The position numbers and the translations under genes are program-made. Below, piece after piece: positions 13,401 to 24,843 of a stretch of DNA of 64,000 nucleotides. This DNA comes from Anseranas semipalmata (lineage: Eukaryota; Chordata; Aves; Anseriformes; Anseranatidae). Within the stretch, counting starts at the first letter, position 1. Each line of letters begins with the position of its first letter. Location: assembly GCA_013399115.1 (NCBI GenBank), contig VXAA01004383.1, positions 1,489,973 through 1,553,972 of the forward strand, given 5' to 3'. The notes under the pieces are model-generated. The model was not told the origin of the DNA, did no database searches, and was given only the letters and a program-made list of their open reading frames with translations.

Positions 13401-15462
13401 TATTATTTTGGTCTTGGCCTCTTCTTTGTTTCCCTAGATTGTATGTTTTTCAGGTTTGTGAATGTATCAGATTAACAAATCAAATCCTTCACCTCTGTGG
13501 GACTAGTGAGCAGTACTTCAAAATATAATCAATGAGAGTCTTTTGACAATGCTTATTGATGAAACAATTTTTATATCAAATATGAACACCTAGTGCAGAA
13601 TGCAACACTGTGTGATTGAAATTCTGCAGTCAGCGCAGTTCTTTGGCCCCAGTCTACTTCACTATTTGTAGTATAATAGATTCATATATTATATAGAGAT
13701 GTGGGAGACAGCTTAAAATTACTACAGCTGAAGTACTGTCTGCACTCTGATTTCAAATGTATTAGAGAATTTTCAGTTGTGCATTACCATAACTCCTACT
13801 CATTACAAGATCAGGGCCAGTACTTGGTTTTGATTCCTAACCCTAACAACCAAATTTTTAAGACCATAGTTTTTTTTTCTTTATACAATAAAGATGTATT
13901 TTCACAGTTGGCACAAGGAAAAAAACAACAACAAAAACAAACAACCAAACCAACCAAACCATTAGTCCTTAATTCTGTAATAACACGAAAAAACATACTT
14001 ACGTTGATGGCTTCTCAGACAGAACACTCTCCCAGCTGCCTCTTCGTCTTTTACAGACAACACTTCAACTTATGATGTGTTGAGCCCTACAGAGCCCTAA
14101 GAGAATTACAAACTTCCAGGTAAGAAATCCTAGCCTTTGAAGACACTGTAGGTTAAACCTAGCACATTATGCCTTACCTAGGACTTCAAAAGCAGCAGAA
14201 GCCAGCAGAGCCCTAAGAGTATCAGTTGCAAGAACATTTTCTTTGACAAACAAGCTTCCAAGTTTTCAACCAGCTTCACATTTGTGGTCCGTAACTTTGA
14301 CACACAGTGTAGTACTCAGTAGTCTAACTATGGGTGAGAAAGGTCTGGATGTTAGCTGTAAGGTCTATGAAAGCAATGAATGCAAGCTCCTAACTACACA
14401 GAGATATAAAAAGACACTTCGCTGTGTAGCTATTTTTAGTTTTTCAAGCTGTTTTCAGCAGCAAGTAATCCCATGGACCATATTTATTGTTTTTACACTG
14501 TCCAGTTACTACAGTACCTATAGTCAAACTTTCTGATCACCTGTTCTGTCTGGGCCTTAAATCCCACTGTCATGGAGCAGCAAGTGTGGGCTGCCCCAGA
14601 GAGGAAAGCATGCCAGCAGTTGACAATGACAATGCCGGTAGGGCAGTGGCATCACTGGTGAGGGTACAGTCCCACAGCACCTGAAAAAGAGCAGGGCAAG
14701 TCTGATGATGGTAACCAGGTTCACAACAGTCCTGTAATCCTTAGACAAGACCATGGTGATGAGACATGTCCAAGGGGAAACCAGGAAGTAAAATGTCTTC
14801 CTGTCAGTTAGTACTTCTGTTGAGTCACCGTTGACTAAATTACTCTTAATGAATATTCTCTGAATCTTCTTTCAGAAGAGCAGCAAATAAATAAACACAC
14901 AATTTAAGTGAAGATTTGATGAAAGGCAGCTACACTTCACATAGTCCAAATATTAAGGAGACATTAGATTGGAAGCTTTCAGGCCATTTTCCTGTATGTG
15001 ATATCCTTCTACAGCCCATAAGCTTTACAGTACTCTGACCAATCTAAAGTTCAGTGAGACAGGAAAATAGCACCTCTGTGTTTCAGCTTTTCCTGCTTCT
15101 ACTTTGACTCTGTGATTCCTGGTGGGAAAAAATCTTTTGGCTAACGTTAGGAGGAAAAAAAAAAAACCAAAAAACAAACTCACAGAGAAGCTAACAGTTC
15201 TTCAGTGGTCAGGATAATTATTACCAAAAATTTACAACATACCACAACTAGCACAGCAAAACTCCCACTCTAACTGTATTTAATTTTGTTTATTGAGGCC
15301 ACCAGAAATCTTTCCTCATATCAGAACCTAAAGGAGGAATTACTAGCAAATTCTGGCACACAGTGACACTCTTTTCAAATACACTATTATACATAATGAG
15401 ATTCCTGAAACTAAAGAACTTTCCATACAACTAAGACCACATCATTCCAAAAGGTTTGGGGC

Positions 15463-15467
15463 AAAAA

Positions 15468-15498
<31 letters not shown>

Positions 15499-15502
15499 AA
15501 GA
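15463..15502 (+). repeat. A-rich simple repeat (A with G interruptions)
   Basis: Forty bases of A runs broken by single G's. No retroposed body or flanking duplication was recognised upstream, so it is treated as a simple repeat and not a retrogene tail. Confidence 0.85.
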
Positions 15503-16440
15503 GGTAGTACAATTACAGTCAGTGACAAATCAAGAGAAAAAGGAAGCGGGAGTACCCCTATCACGACAGGATCCCTGCCATGCAAATCAGACACTGCATT
15601 GTGTAAAAATTGTGTCTGCTCAAATTTTTCATAGAATTAGAAATCCTGCGTTGCTGTCAATTTATTTGTTTAGCTGGACTGTTGGTACATACAGGGTATG
15701 AAAGAATATATTTACTGTGTTACAAACAGAAAAATACATACAAGGAAATAATAGTATTGAGTTATGTATATCTGACAATACTATTTGCTTTGACATAACA
15801 TGTATACCAAATAGGAATTAAGATCCACTGACAGTTGACTCAAAGGAATTACCTGCACAAGGCCTAATAAACATTAACTGAGTGATAATGGACTAAAACC
15901 AGCAGTTTACATTAGTAATCATTGTACCGTATGGATAAATCTAAGTTGTGAAACAGCTATAGTATTGCTTCTGAAAATAGATTTCAAAATGAGAGCTAAA
16001 TTTTCTCTTTGGAATATAAAAATAACACATTTTCCACATGCTAAACACTTCTGAAGACATTTGAGTGTAATTATGTACTATTCTAAAAACATACATATCT
16101 TGAAAGTAGTAAGAAAGTCTGTGTGATGAGGAACAGACCAGTGAAAATTAACAAGAGATACCTGATTGCCCTACCTGTACTCTGTCCACTTACTTGTATC
16201 TCTCAGGACTATCTTTTTAGCATAGAGTGAAATCATGGCCCCACAAACATCTGTAAAAGATGCATTAGTGATGTCAACAGAGGAAAAAACTTACACGTGT
16301 GCTTCAAATAGCTGTCACTTAGAAAAACACGAGCGCATTCAACATGTCTGTTAGCTTCCCCTAAATTTAGAACTTCCGCCAAAATTATGCTGGCCGAAGG
16401 CTCACACTGACACTTTTATTTTGAAGCTAAAAGATAGATT

Positions 16441-16464
16441 TAAGGTCCGACATAAGGTCCGACA
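16441..16464 (+). repeat. 12-bp tandem duplication
   Basis: Two exact copies of TAAGGTCCGACA in tandem, followed by a partial third (TAAA). It is a small slippage-type repeat just beyond the FAM120B 3' end. Confidence 0.9.
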
Positions 16465-16991
16465 TAAACCTTAAATGTTTCGTAAAAGACTCATTGCATA
16501 TGGAGGAGAATTCTAGGTATTCTAAAAGAGGACTATGCATTTGACTCAGCTCTGAAAGGCCCCAAAAGAATAGGACAGCTGTAGCAGTTTTGTACATAGA
16601 AACTAATTTTAAAACTTTCTTGAGTGTTTCAGCTACCCTTTTCTCATTCTCTGAGACTGAGGACCTATGAAAGTAAGCCAGGTAACAGAAAAGTATGATT
16701 TTTTTAACCCTGACATTAATGTAAACACTTTAAAAGTACCCTCTTTTGTTCAGGACTGGACAATTTCATCCTCACATAGTATAAGGGTTTAACAGAAGAG
16801 ACATAACAGTTTTGCCAATAGAACCAAGATGAATTAATTAAATTTCTTCAGCCTTCTAACACTTAGGAATGGATTCTACTTTTTAGGCATAATTTTTTAA
16901 TGATAAATTTTTTAATCATCATATAACTGTGTTGATAACATTTTTGTAAAGTGCTCCAAACAAGACTGTGTGGAACCTAAAATACATAAGA

Positions 16992-17201
16992 AGTGTTTCA
17001 CTACATTCCGTAATTTATTTCTGTAAGCAATATGCTAGAAAAACAAAGTACACAAAATAAAACGTAACTAGAAATGAGGCATGATAAATTTCTGATTAGA
17101 GCCTTCCCACCACCACTACTGTGATCTTCAGCATATAGCCTTTCATAAAAATGTATCTTGTTCTCTTATCCATTTTGATCCACTTCCAGTAACGAGTAGG
17201 G
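16992..17201 (-). other. FAM120B: FAM120B 3' UTR (inferred)
   Basis: About 210 nt between the TGA at 17202-17204 and the expected cleavage point 15-25 nt past AATAAA. The sequence becomes AT-rich and holds no further long open frame in the spliced phase. The low-coordinate end is an estimate from the position of the signal. Longer forms using further signals in the downstream AT-rich DNA cannot be excluded. Confidence 0.55.
17014..17019 (-). terminator. Polyadenylation signal AATAAA for FAM120B
   Basis: TTTATT on the plus strand, which is AATAAA in the gene's sense, lies about 195 nt after the last acceptor and about 185 nt after the proposed stop. It is followed in the gene's sense by T-rich DNA. 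This is the first canonical signal after the last acceptor and supports 17214 as the start of the terminal exon. Confidence 0.6.
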
Positions 17202-17214
17202 TCATCTGGGCGAC
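17202..17214 (-). CDS. FAM120B: FAM120B last coding segment and stop codon
   Basis: The acceptor GTTTGTCTTTTAG is followed by G TCG CCC AGA TGA. It completes the split Trp codon of the previous exon, adds Ser-Pro-Arg, and stops. A final exon holding only a few codons plus 3' UTR is ordinary for vertebrate genes. An alternative splice from 24730 straight to this exon keeps a different frame open to TAA at 17096-17098 (see findings). The acceptor is clear; which frame is used is inferred. Confidence 0.62.
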
Positions 17215-20200
17215 CTAAAAGACAAACAGCTGTGAGGAGCCAAATAAGACACACCAACATCAACACTGAAACAGTTCTAGTAACAAATAGCCCTGTGAAA
17301 AGCTACAGTACTCAAACTGCTCATGAAAGCCACACGTAATGACACATGCCCGAAAGGCAGGAACTATTTAAGGTAACATTTTCAGTCTCATTTTCAGAGC
17401 GTTTCCAAAGGTACGACTTCAGATTTAGAGATATCTGTGAAAACCTGTCCTAATTGTTAGACATTTCAGAGCCTATGTTTTACTATGGGAGTAAGACTCC
17501 TTGTACCACATTTTTTGGTGGTCTTTATATGACTGAAGATGCAGACAGGCAGCTACCACAATTTTATAAATTCTGGAGCACCTTGTTCCTCTTTCAGAAA
17601 AATAAAAAAAGTGTTGATATATTTGTTTTTTCCCCCTCTGTTTTTCTGTTTATATTTCTTCTCTTAGTTCTGAGTTTCCTTAGATAAGGGAATTTAGAGG
17701 AAACAGGTGGATGCTGATGTTAGACAAATTCAAGCCAGACAGAAGGCACAATATTTTTTTACAGTAACAGAACTGTAATCCTTAGCTAGAAATATTATGT
17801 ATTCTGCAGTACCTACTGTTTTGTTATCTTGACTAGATATCCTTTTCTGGTGGAATCTACCTTAAACAGAAGTTATGGCCTGATGCAGGGTAAGATTTTT
17901 TGATGTGTATTATGCAGGTGATTAAACTATCATAATGATTCATTCCGGGTTCAGTGATCTCTGTACTAATTATCCCGATCAGCATTTGTGCTTTGAACCT
18001 TAAGTTATGCAAATCTTAATGCAAGCATTAAGTTCTATAGCATCTGGTACTCTCTGTTAGTAAGGGTCATGAGATAGTTTTCAGATAGAGATCTAGTTTT
18101 CAAATGTTTATAAAAATAAATGAACCTGGCAGTATTACAGTAGGACGGATGAAACTGAAATATAGTTTTTGTATCCGTAAAATCTAGAATGATGATCTAT
18201 AGAACTATTAAAAAGATATTCATCGTTATTCAAACCAAAAGGAAAAATTATCTGAGACAGTAGACTTTCCAACATGATAAATATTAAGGCCATAGTTCTC
18301 TGAGTACATACAAAGTTTTGTTCATGTGCAACACCACTGACTTTGGTGAAAGTCCTGCAAGCAAAGTAATTTCCAGGATTGGAATCTAAAGAAACTTAAA
18401 GAAGTGTTCTTACTACCCTGAGAAAAGCTTACATGTCAAAACCAAAAATAAAAGTCTGTCACAATTCCACATAAGATATTTTCATGCAATTCCAAATTGG
18501 TTGGGTTGTAGTGGTATTAAATAATTTGTGAAAAATATTTATTTTCTGAATGCTATATTGAAGAACAAGACAGAACTATAAAATCTGCAATTTCTGACTG
18601 AATAACTGTTAAGCAAGAATCAGGTTAAAAATTCCTATTCACTGAGCACACTAAAAAGTTTGCTGATTCTTACAGAGACTGAAAATTAGGAAAGTAGAAA
18701 ACTTCTAAAAGCTGACTCCTATGAAAATCTGCAAACTGTATCAGATTTAAAAACTTGCTTTTAACATTTTGCCTCTGTCTTTAGATATCCTTTTTTTCCA
18801 CTGCTCAGTCTTTTTTTGTGAGTTGGAACAGGACATCAGGCTTTCATTTTCCTTTCATCATATACTTCCCATACAAAGGAGAAGAGAGGTTATTATATAA
18901 CTTAATCTACTGAAAATGCTGAAGTACAAAACTGAAGATATGGTGATTCCAAAGCACATAAACAGAGGAAATCCCGTCAGTTCCATAAACATCCACTTGA
19001 GCCAACCCAATTAAAAGATCACTAGAAACCTAAGAAAAGCATGAAATTGTTGAAGATTACATAGATGGAAACAATTTTCAATTAGGTTGTTGAGATGCAG
19101 ATCACTAAAGAGATAACCACAGTTTTAAGCGTCACCCACTTTCTATTTGACCTAAGTGTTGATACTTTTTCTCTCTGGTACAATTTTTGCACTTCATGAT
19201 TTAAAATGGGATTAGTACATAGCTGCCTTTTTTTTTTTTTTTTTGCCTGAAGACAGTAATTAACCAAGTACCTCTGATTATTTTTAACTGAATGGGTATG
19301 CAAATGGAAGACACGAGAAGGATGTTGTAATCACTAAAAAACCAGTTTCTTAAAAAACACAAGTACTGATGTGAAGAGGGGTTTTTGTGGTACCAATTTA
19401 CCAATATATGATCCAACAGTGCTGTTAAAAATTGCATGTGCTCTGTTGTTTTACATTTCTTTAGTATCATATTAACTTTATTTCAAATCAATTAATTTTA
19501 TAATTAAATACATTTATTACTGAAATTGAATCACAAAGAAGTATATCCATTTTTTTAAAAATAATTCTAAAAATAAGTGTTTGAATGAGAATTCTGGATG
19601 GGGAAAAAAGCCTAGTTCTCCTACATATTATTTATTGCACAAGTAAAGCTTGACAAGGCTCAGATTCTTTCTCTCCTCAGCAATGGTGTGGTTCATCCTG
19701 CATATTCATCTGAGACAGAATTGCTTAACTAAAAGTGCCAAAAGCAACAGCAGCTTTTGGCTCTTACACGAAAGCACTGTCTTTTACAGGAAGGTCACTT
19801 TGTTTCATTAGCAGGTGATATTGACATCAGTGATGTCATGTTTCAAACTTTTCAAGAGGTTTCTGTAACAATGGTATAACCCTTAAGATTAAGATATAAT
19901 CTACGCAAGACACAAACCACAATTCAGCATGGATATTCCACATGATTCACGGTCAGCAAAGTCTTGTAAGATATGAAACTATAACTAAAAATATGCAAAA
20001 CTTGTAGTTCATGTCTTAAAACTTATAGTCAGGAATATCTAATGATGTGGTAAAAATATTTTAGAATTTCCAGTGTCAATGGTACAAAATAATGTAGCTA
20101 CACTTGGATGCTACTCTGCTTCAGCTGGTACCTTTTACCTTAAGTTTTAGTGATGCCGCTCTCATAGCAAGCTTAGACTTAACATGACAAAAGATTAACA

Positions 20201-20350
20201 CCCTAAATACCCTCAGCTTTGAGTGATTTCCTCTGCAGTCATACGGTTCAGTTACTCTGTAAAGTTTGTAAGAAGAAGCTCTCATAGAGAAAATGACCCC
20301 AACAGTAACTATCCCACTATCTCAGTTTGCTAGCTTGTCACATTTGTTCT
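17215..20350. other. FAM120B last intron (about 3.1 kb)
   Basis: AT-rich with a poly-T tract at about 19228-19244. A short stretch at 18290-18375 (ACTGACTTTGGTGAAAGTCC) resembles old amniote L3/CR1-type LINE fragments. TTTATT at 19631-19636 would be an AATAAA for a transcript retaining this intron. Otherwise nothing is recognised. Confidence 0.5.
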
Positions 20351-20354
20351 TTAC

Positions 20355-20412
20355 CAAGGAGGACGGTGGAATCTTCTCCTCCGGTCTGGATGTCCCGATC
20401 TATATTCTCTAC
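20355..20412 (-). CDS. FAM120B: FAM120B penultimate coding exon (58 nt), basic tail
   Basis: Acceptor TTCCTCTCCCTCCAG leads into codons for GREYRSGHPDRRRRFHRPPW. The tail carries an RRRR run followed by an aromatic/Pro end. The exon ends CCTTG|GTAAAG, a strong donor in which the first intron bases would also make a TAA stop (20351-20353) right after the Trp codon. If the intron is retained the protein ends at that Trp. If spliced it continues to the exon at 17214 and ends SPR. I favour splicing because that exon has a nearby polyadenylation signal. Confidence 0.8.
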
Positions 20413-23400
20413 CTGGAGGGAGAGGAATTAAATACTTTAATTAACATTAAAACAGGAAAACAAGAACTTAGTCTGAAAAAAAAAAATTTGTATTTATATA
20501 TATTTTGAAAAAAGAACATGTTGGTATGTAATTATGGATAGTACTTTGAGATGCTGAAGGCTAAAGTCTATGATGGAATTGCTCTTCTTGAAGCTCTTGG
20601 GCCACTATAACTTTTAAATATATGGCCAAGTAAAGGTTGTCCACTATTTAGAATCAGCTATAAGCTGTATTAACAAATAGTTTCATTATTGGTTTAAGTG
20701 TGCCATGTACAATACTGCTTTACTTATAGATTCTTATAAGCAAAGTATATTGGGTTTATGTGACAAGGGTTTGGTAGCAGGGGGGCTGCAGTGGTACAGA
20801 GCAGAGCCCAGAAGCTGCCCCACATCAGATAATAGCCAGCTCCAAAAGGGATCTGCCGCTTGACAGAGCTGAGCCAGTGAGAGACATTGGTTGTGCCTGT
20901 GAGAGCAGATTTAAGAAAGGAAAAAACTGCTGTGCCACAGCAGCTGGGAGAGAGGAGTGAGGAAATGTGAGAGAAGCAGCCCTGCAGACACCCAGGTCAG
21001 TGCAGAAGGAGGGCAGGAGGGGCTCCAGGCACCGCAGCAGAAGTTCCCCTACGGCCCGTGGAGAGGCCCATGGTGGAGCAGGCCGTCCCCCTGCAGCCCA
21101 TGGGTACCCCACGGAGCAGATCTCCACGCTGCAGCTATGGAGGAGCCCCCATGGAGCAGGTGGATGTGGCCTGAAGGAGGCTGCGGCCCATGGGAGCCCC
21201 TTCAGGAGCAGGCCCCGGGCCGGAGCTGCAGCCTGTGGAGAGGAGCCCACGCAGGAGCAGGAGGCCTGGCNAGAGTGACCGTGAAGGAGCAGCAGAGATG
21301 AAGCGTTAGGGACTGACTGCAGCCCCCATTCCCTGTTCCCCTGCATCGCTCGGGGGGAGAAGATGGTGAATGGGGGAAGGTGTTCTTAGTTTGCTTTTCG
21401 TTTCTCACTGTTCTAGTCTGCTAGTGATAGGCAATAAATTATATTAATCTCCCTATGCTGAGTCTGTTTTACCCACAACAGTACTCAGTGGGCAATCTCC
21501 TTGTCCTCATCTCAACTCTTGAGCCCTCTTCCATTGTATTTTCTCCCCCTCTTCCTTTGAGGAAGCGGAGTGAGAGAGCAGCTATGGTGGAGTTTAGCTG
21601 CCCAGCAGGGTAAAAACACCACACAAAGTAGGACCCAAAGCGTAAAACTTATGCAGAATACAGTTGACCCCCAAACCCAACAACTTCTATACACAAGTAT
21701 GAAATTATCAAAACACTTCACTATTTCCCCACTTCACTGTTTATGATTCTGGTGGTAGGCGACTGGTAGCTGAAATTATCATCCATCACTTCTAGCACTC
21801 TGGCAGCTCTTACTCTTTATGTCCTCACCCCTCCCATGGGTCCATCAGGCAGTTCTGGTGTTTACCTTACCACAAGCAGATCAGAAAAGCTATATCCTTG
21901 CCACTACCTTTCACTATTTCTAACATATTAGGGTATTCTCAATCTTAACCATTCATGTAGCAATTGGAATTGGTCCTATAGACACTGTCTTCCCTATCTC
22001 CTTCCCCGATCTTCAACTCACTTCTGTGCTTTTTCAGACAGGTTTTCAAATAGTAGTACGAGAATCATTGCCCAAATTACTGATATTTTTAAATAAAGTT
22101 CTAAAAGTATATGACAATACATAGATAAGTTTAGACTTTTTTTAGCTATCTTTTGTATATTCATTTAGACCTAAGTAATAATTTGTATGATAGGAGAAAT
22201 AAACTCAATGTTTATCAGCTGGACTGAAGAGAGTAACACAGATACATGGTAATAGTGATTTCCATAATTCTTAGTGCTCTGTTTAGTTTTAGCTATTTGC
22301 AGAATGAGGTGACAATGTGATTCAAAACAATATATGAGTGGTCCTAACTGCCAATTAAGGAAGTTTTGTCTAGCAATAGACTATACAGTGTGTGGTGCAG
22401 TGTTTTATCCATGAATCTAGAGTTTAAAAAGTCATGCTTTGTTACAAACATCTATGGTACTTCAGGGAAGACTTTTAAACGCAAAGCACAAAGATTACCA
22501 AGACCTGCAAAGCTAAGCTTTTAGGTGTTTTACTGCTCAATAACAGAAGCCTAACCTTACCTTTAAATTAGATACCTGGAATCTGTTTAACAAGCATCAT
22601 AATGGTCAGGCAGTCAGAATAGGATATACAAAACTCAGCACGCTAAATGGGAAGTCTTCTAAATTAACAAACAAGAAACACTAAGGATAAAACTTCTATC
22701 TCCCTGCAAGGCTTCAGTGTCCTGCTCTGTTACTTGGATGCACTCTCTCAGCTTGTGACACATGGCCAAGAAATCTATATGGAGAATGTTTTAAAAAAAA
22801 AAAAAAGGCAAAACAAACAAAAAGGCAAGCTGAATTCCTTTCTCTCAAAACACAGGTAGAGAATTAGATGTTAATTACCACAGATCAGAGGTCAGTATTC
22901 ACCACAAAATGAGTGATACCTAAGTTGGATTCTTATTCTGCCTGACTGTATTCAAACCATCATCTCAGAGAAATACTACTGCTTCTTAGGTTTATGCTTT
23001 CTGGTTGGAGGCACTCTTTCCTCCACTGTTGAAGTTAAGCCATTGTCATGGAATTCTTACACATTAACCTGTAAGAACAAGCAAGGAATGCCTAATCACT
23101 GGGTACTTTTTGACAGAAGATATGGGTCCCATGGTTACTGTTCCATTAATTTTTAATGCATTTTATCCAATGATTTATATATAAGTGCAACAGCAGTAAC
23201 TATAACAGTATAGCATGTGAAGATAAGGGATTGGATAAGAGAGGTATCAGTAATATTAATAGGAACTTTTATTACAAGCTATCATGGAACACAACTTCTA
23301 TTTTTTTGGTCTTTTCTTTTCCCCCTCTCTCTCTGGTGAGAGGCACACATAGCAGAGACAACAGCTACATAATGAAGCAAACCAAATACCTGTCTTAATA

Positions 23401-24729
23401 TTAGCAAACTTATGAAAAAGGAATTTTGCCAAAATGTCAAAAATCTTGGCAGCTCAGTTTAAAAGGGGCTCTAAAATACTGCAGGACTCTTTTGTAAGGT
23501 CAGATATATTTTTCTAGTAAATCTATTTTACTTATAACAGAGACATTTAACTGCATTTATGGCATCGTGTTTCAAGAGTGTCCTGAGGATAGTAAATAAG
23601 GCTTAATTTTGCCTGTGTAGAGGAACCTGTAATATTTTAATGTTACCAAATCATGTTTATAACACAGTGCAGTGCAGTTACTGTGGAACATACTTTGTGG
23701 AATTCATCTAGTGGTTGGATCTCTGGAGGTGATCAGAGTGCCTATAAAAGTGATTCCTGAATAGCAGGATTTTTGAGATGGTCACAGTAACAGTGATAAG
23801 TTCTGTTTTTTTGCTTACAGTCAGCATGAACACTATATTTTAGTATTAGCTACATACACCATCAAACAATTTTATCTGTGAATCAAATGACAGTATCTCA
23901 CTCTCAAGCATACAACAAAAGCAGCTGAAACACATTCAAGACTATTTATTTATTAACACTACACTAATCACACCATCAGTCTCCTTTGAAAACCTCATTT
24001 AGAAACAGAAGAAATACAGGCTCTGCAGACTTAACAAAATAACATATCTTTCTTAGACACTTCTCTTCCTTTGGCTTATTTTCTTTAATCTATGTGTGTA
24101 CGCTTTAATTCATAATAATGAGGAAGTGAAACTGAATTAATATCAGCTCAGTGGTGTCATCCGCAGTGATGCTTCATTGAAATGTCTGTTCTGTTCAAGA
24201 AGTGAGACTGGTGAATGACTCAAGATTAATTTCTGTCAAGACAAAACAGGACTTCCATTTCTAATACTTAAGTGATGATCTGGAAGCTGAGACCCCGACC
24301 TAGAAAATCACTTAAAATGTGTTTAAATTTATTCCCATGCTAAAGTGTTTTATTGAGGTACGAACTAAGATTTGCAACTAAAGTCTTTAAACAGACATTT
24401 CCGTGCAGCTGTGCCAACTCATTTTAGAACTGTTACAGTTTTAAACACCATTCAGCTGAGACCAAGCATGGAAAGTTTAAATACCGCATGAAAGATTTTT
24501 TCAGAACGTTGTGAGTAAATGAAGACTTCAGATTATAATGGCACTCTCTATTTCACCTTGTAGAGTTAGTTTCTGCTAATGGTAGTACACAGCTAAAACC
24601 AATAAAAGTTTTGTTACTGAATGCTGTGGGCACAGGGTAACTACATACCTACAAATGCAAACTGCATAAAGACACACAGCTATTACACTGTTGATAGAGT
24701 CAATTCCAAATACATGCATGTTTTTTTAC
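20413..24729. other. FAM120B intron (about 4.3 kb) holding a solo LTR
   Basis: Contains the LTR at 20748-21625, which accounts for the GC-rich open frames at 20825-21346. The rest is AT-rich unique-looking DNA with a poly-A tract at about 22793-22806. No further exon with paired splice sites was seen. Confidence 0.5.
20748..21625 (+). mobile_element. Solo LTR of an avian endogenous retrovirus
   Basis: About 878 bp, starting TATTGGGTTTATGTGAC (the usual start in this group is TGTTGGG) and ending in a CA near ACACCACACA. The direct repeat AAGTA flanks it at 20743-20747 and 21626-21630; the match extends to CAAAGTA if the LTR ends 2 bp earlier. A 5-bp duplication would suit an ERVL-like class. 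It has a GC-rich internal part with repeated GGAGC words (about 21040-21300) and an AATAAA at 21433-21438. No gag, pol or env is present, so it is a recombined solo LTR. It lies antisense to FAM120B within an intron. One base at 21271 is ambiguous (N). Confidence 0.85.
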
Positions 24730-24843
24730 CTTGTGGTTGAGGACTTCTCCAGAGGAATCCCCTCATCTGATTATGATATGGAGGAAGAAAAGAACTTCTG
24801 TGTGTTTGTTGGAACCTGGGATTAAGTTCTCTTTGCTGTGTTC
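24730..24843 (-). CDS. FAM120B: FAM120B coding exon (114 nt), Arg/Gln/Pro-rich tail
   Basis: Acceptor CTGTTTTTCAG and donor GTAAAA flank 114 nt. Joined to the preceding G it reads GTQQRELNPRFQQTHRSSFL then PPYHNQMRGFLWRSPQPQ, open throughout in this phase and closed by stops in the other two. The low-complexity basic and aromatic composition is in keeping with the poorly conserved C-terminal tail of FAM120 proteins. It enters with two codon bases and leaves with one. Confidence 0.85.

Larger units (their letters stand above)
1..16991. other. Intergenic region downstream of FAM120B
   Basis: About 17 kb in which I see no supportable protein-coding exon. Open frames here are short, lack homology I recognise, and lack paired splice sites. 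The 147-codon minus-strand frame at 3825-4268 lies in a locally GC-richer patch and does not look like a known protein. Contents that can be named: a CTG-type run near 531-547, two MIR-like SINEs (3321-3490 and 5630-5757), a possible regulatory element at 9960-10480, A/T tracts, and a small 12-bp tandem repeat at 16441-16464. Confidence 0.6.

Noticed and set aside
14557..14780. Segment resembling a moderately repeated avian sequence (ACAACAGTCCTGTAATCCTT)
   Set aside because: Seemed familiar as repeat-like wording, but I could not name a family or define ends.
15463..15502. A-rich run considered as the tail of a processed pseudogene
   Set aside because: No coding remnant upstream and no flanking direct repeat.
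20825..21346. 173-codon minus-strand frame and opposing plus frames
   Set aside because: Lie entirely inside the solo LTR's GC-rich repeated section; not a gene.
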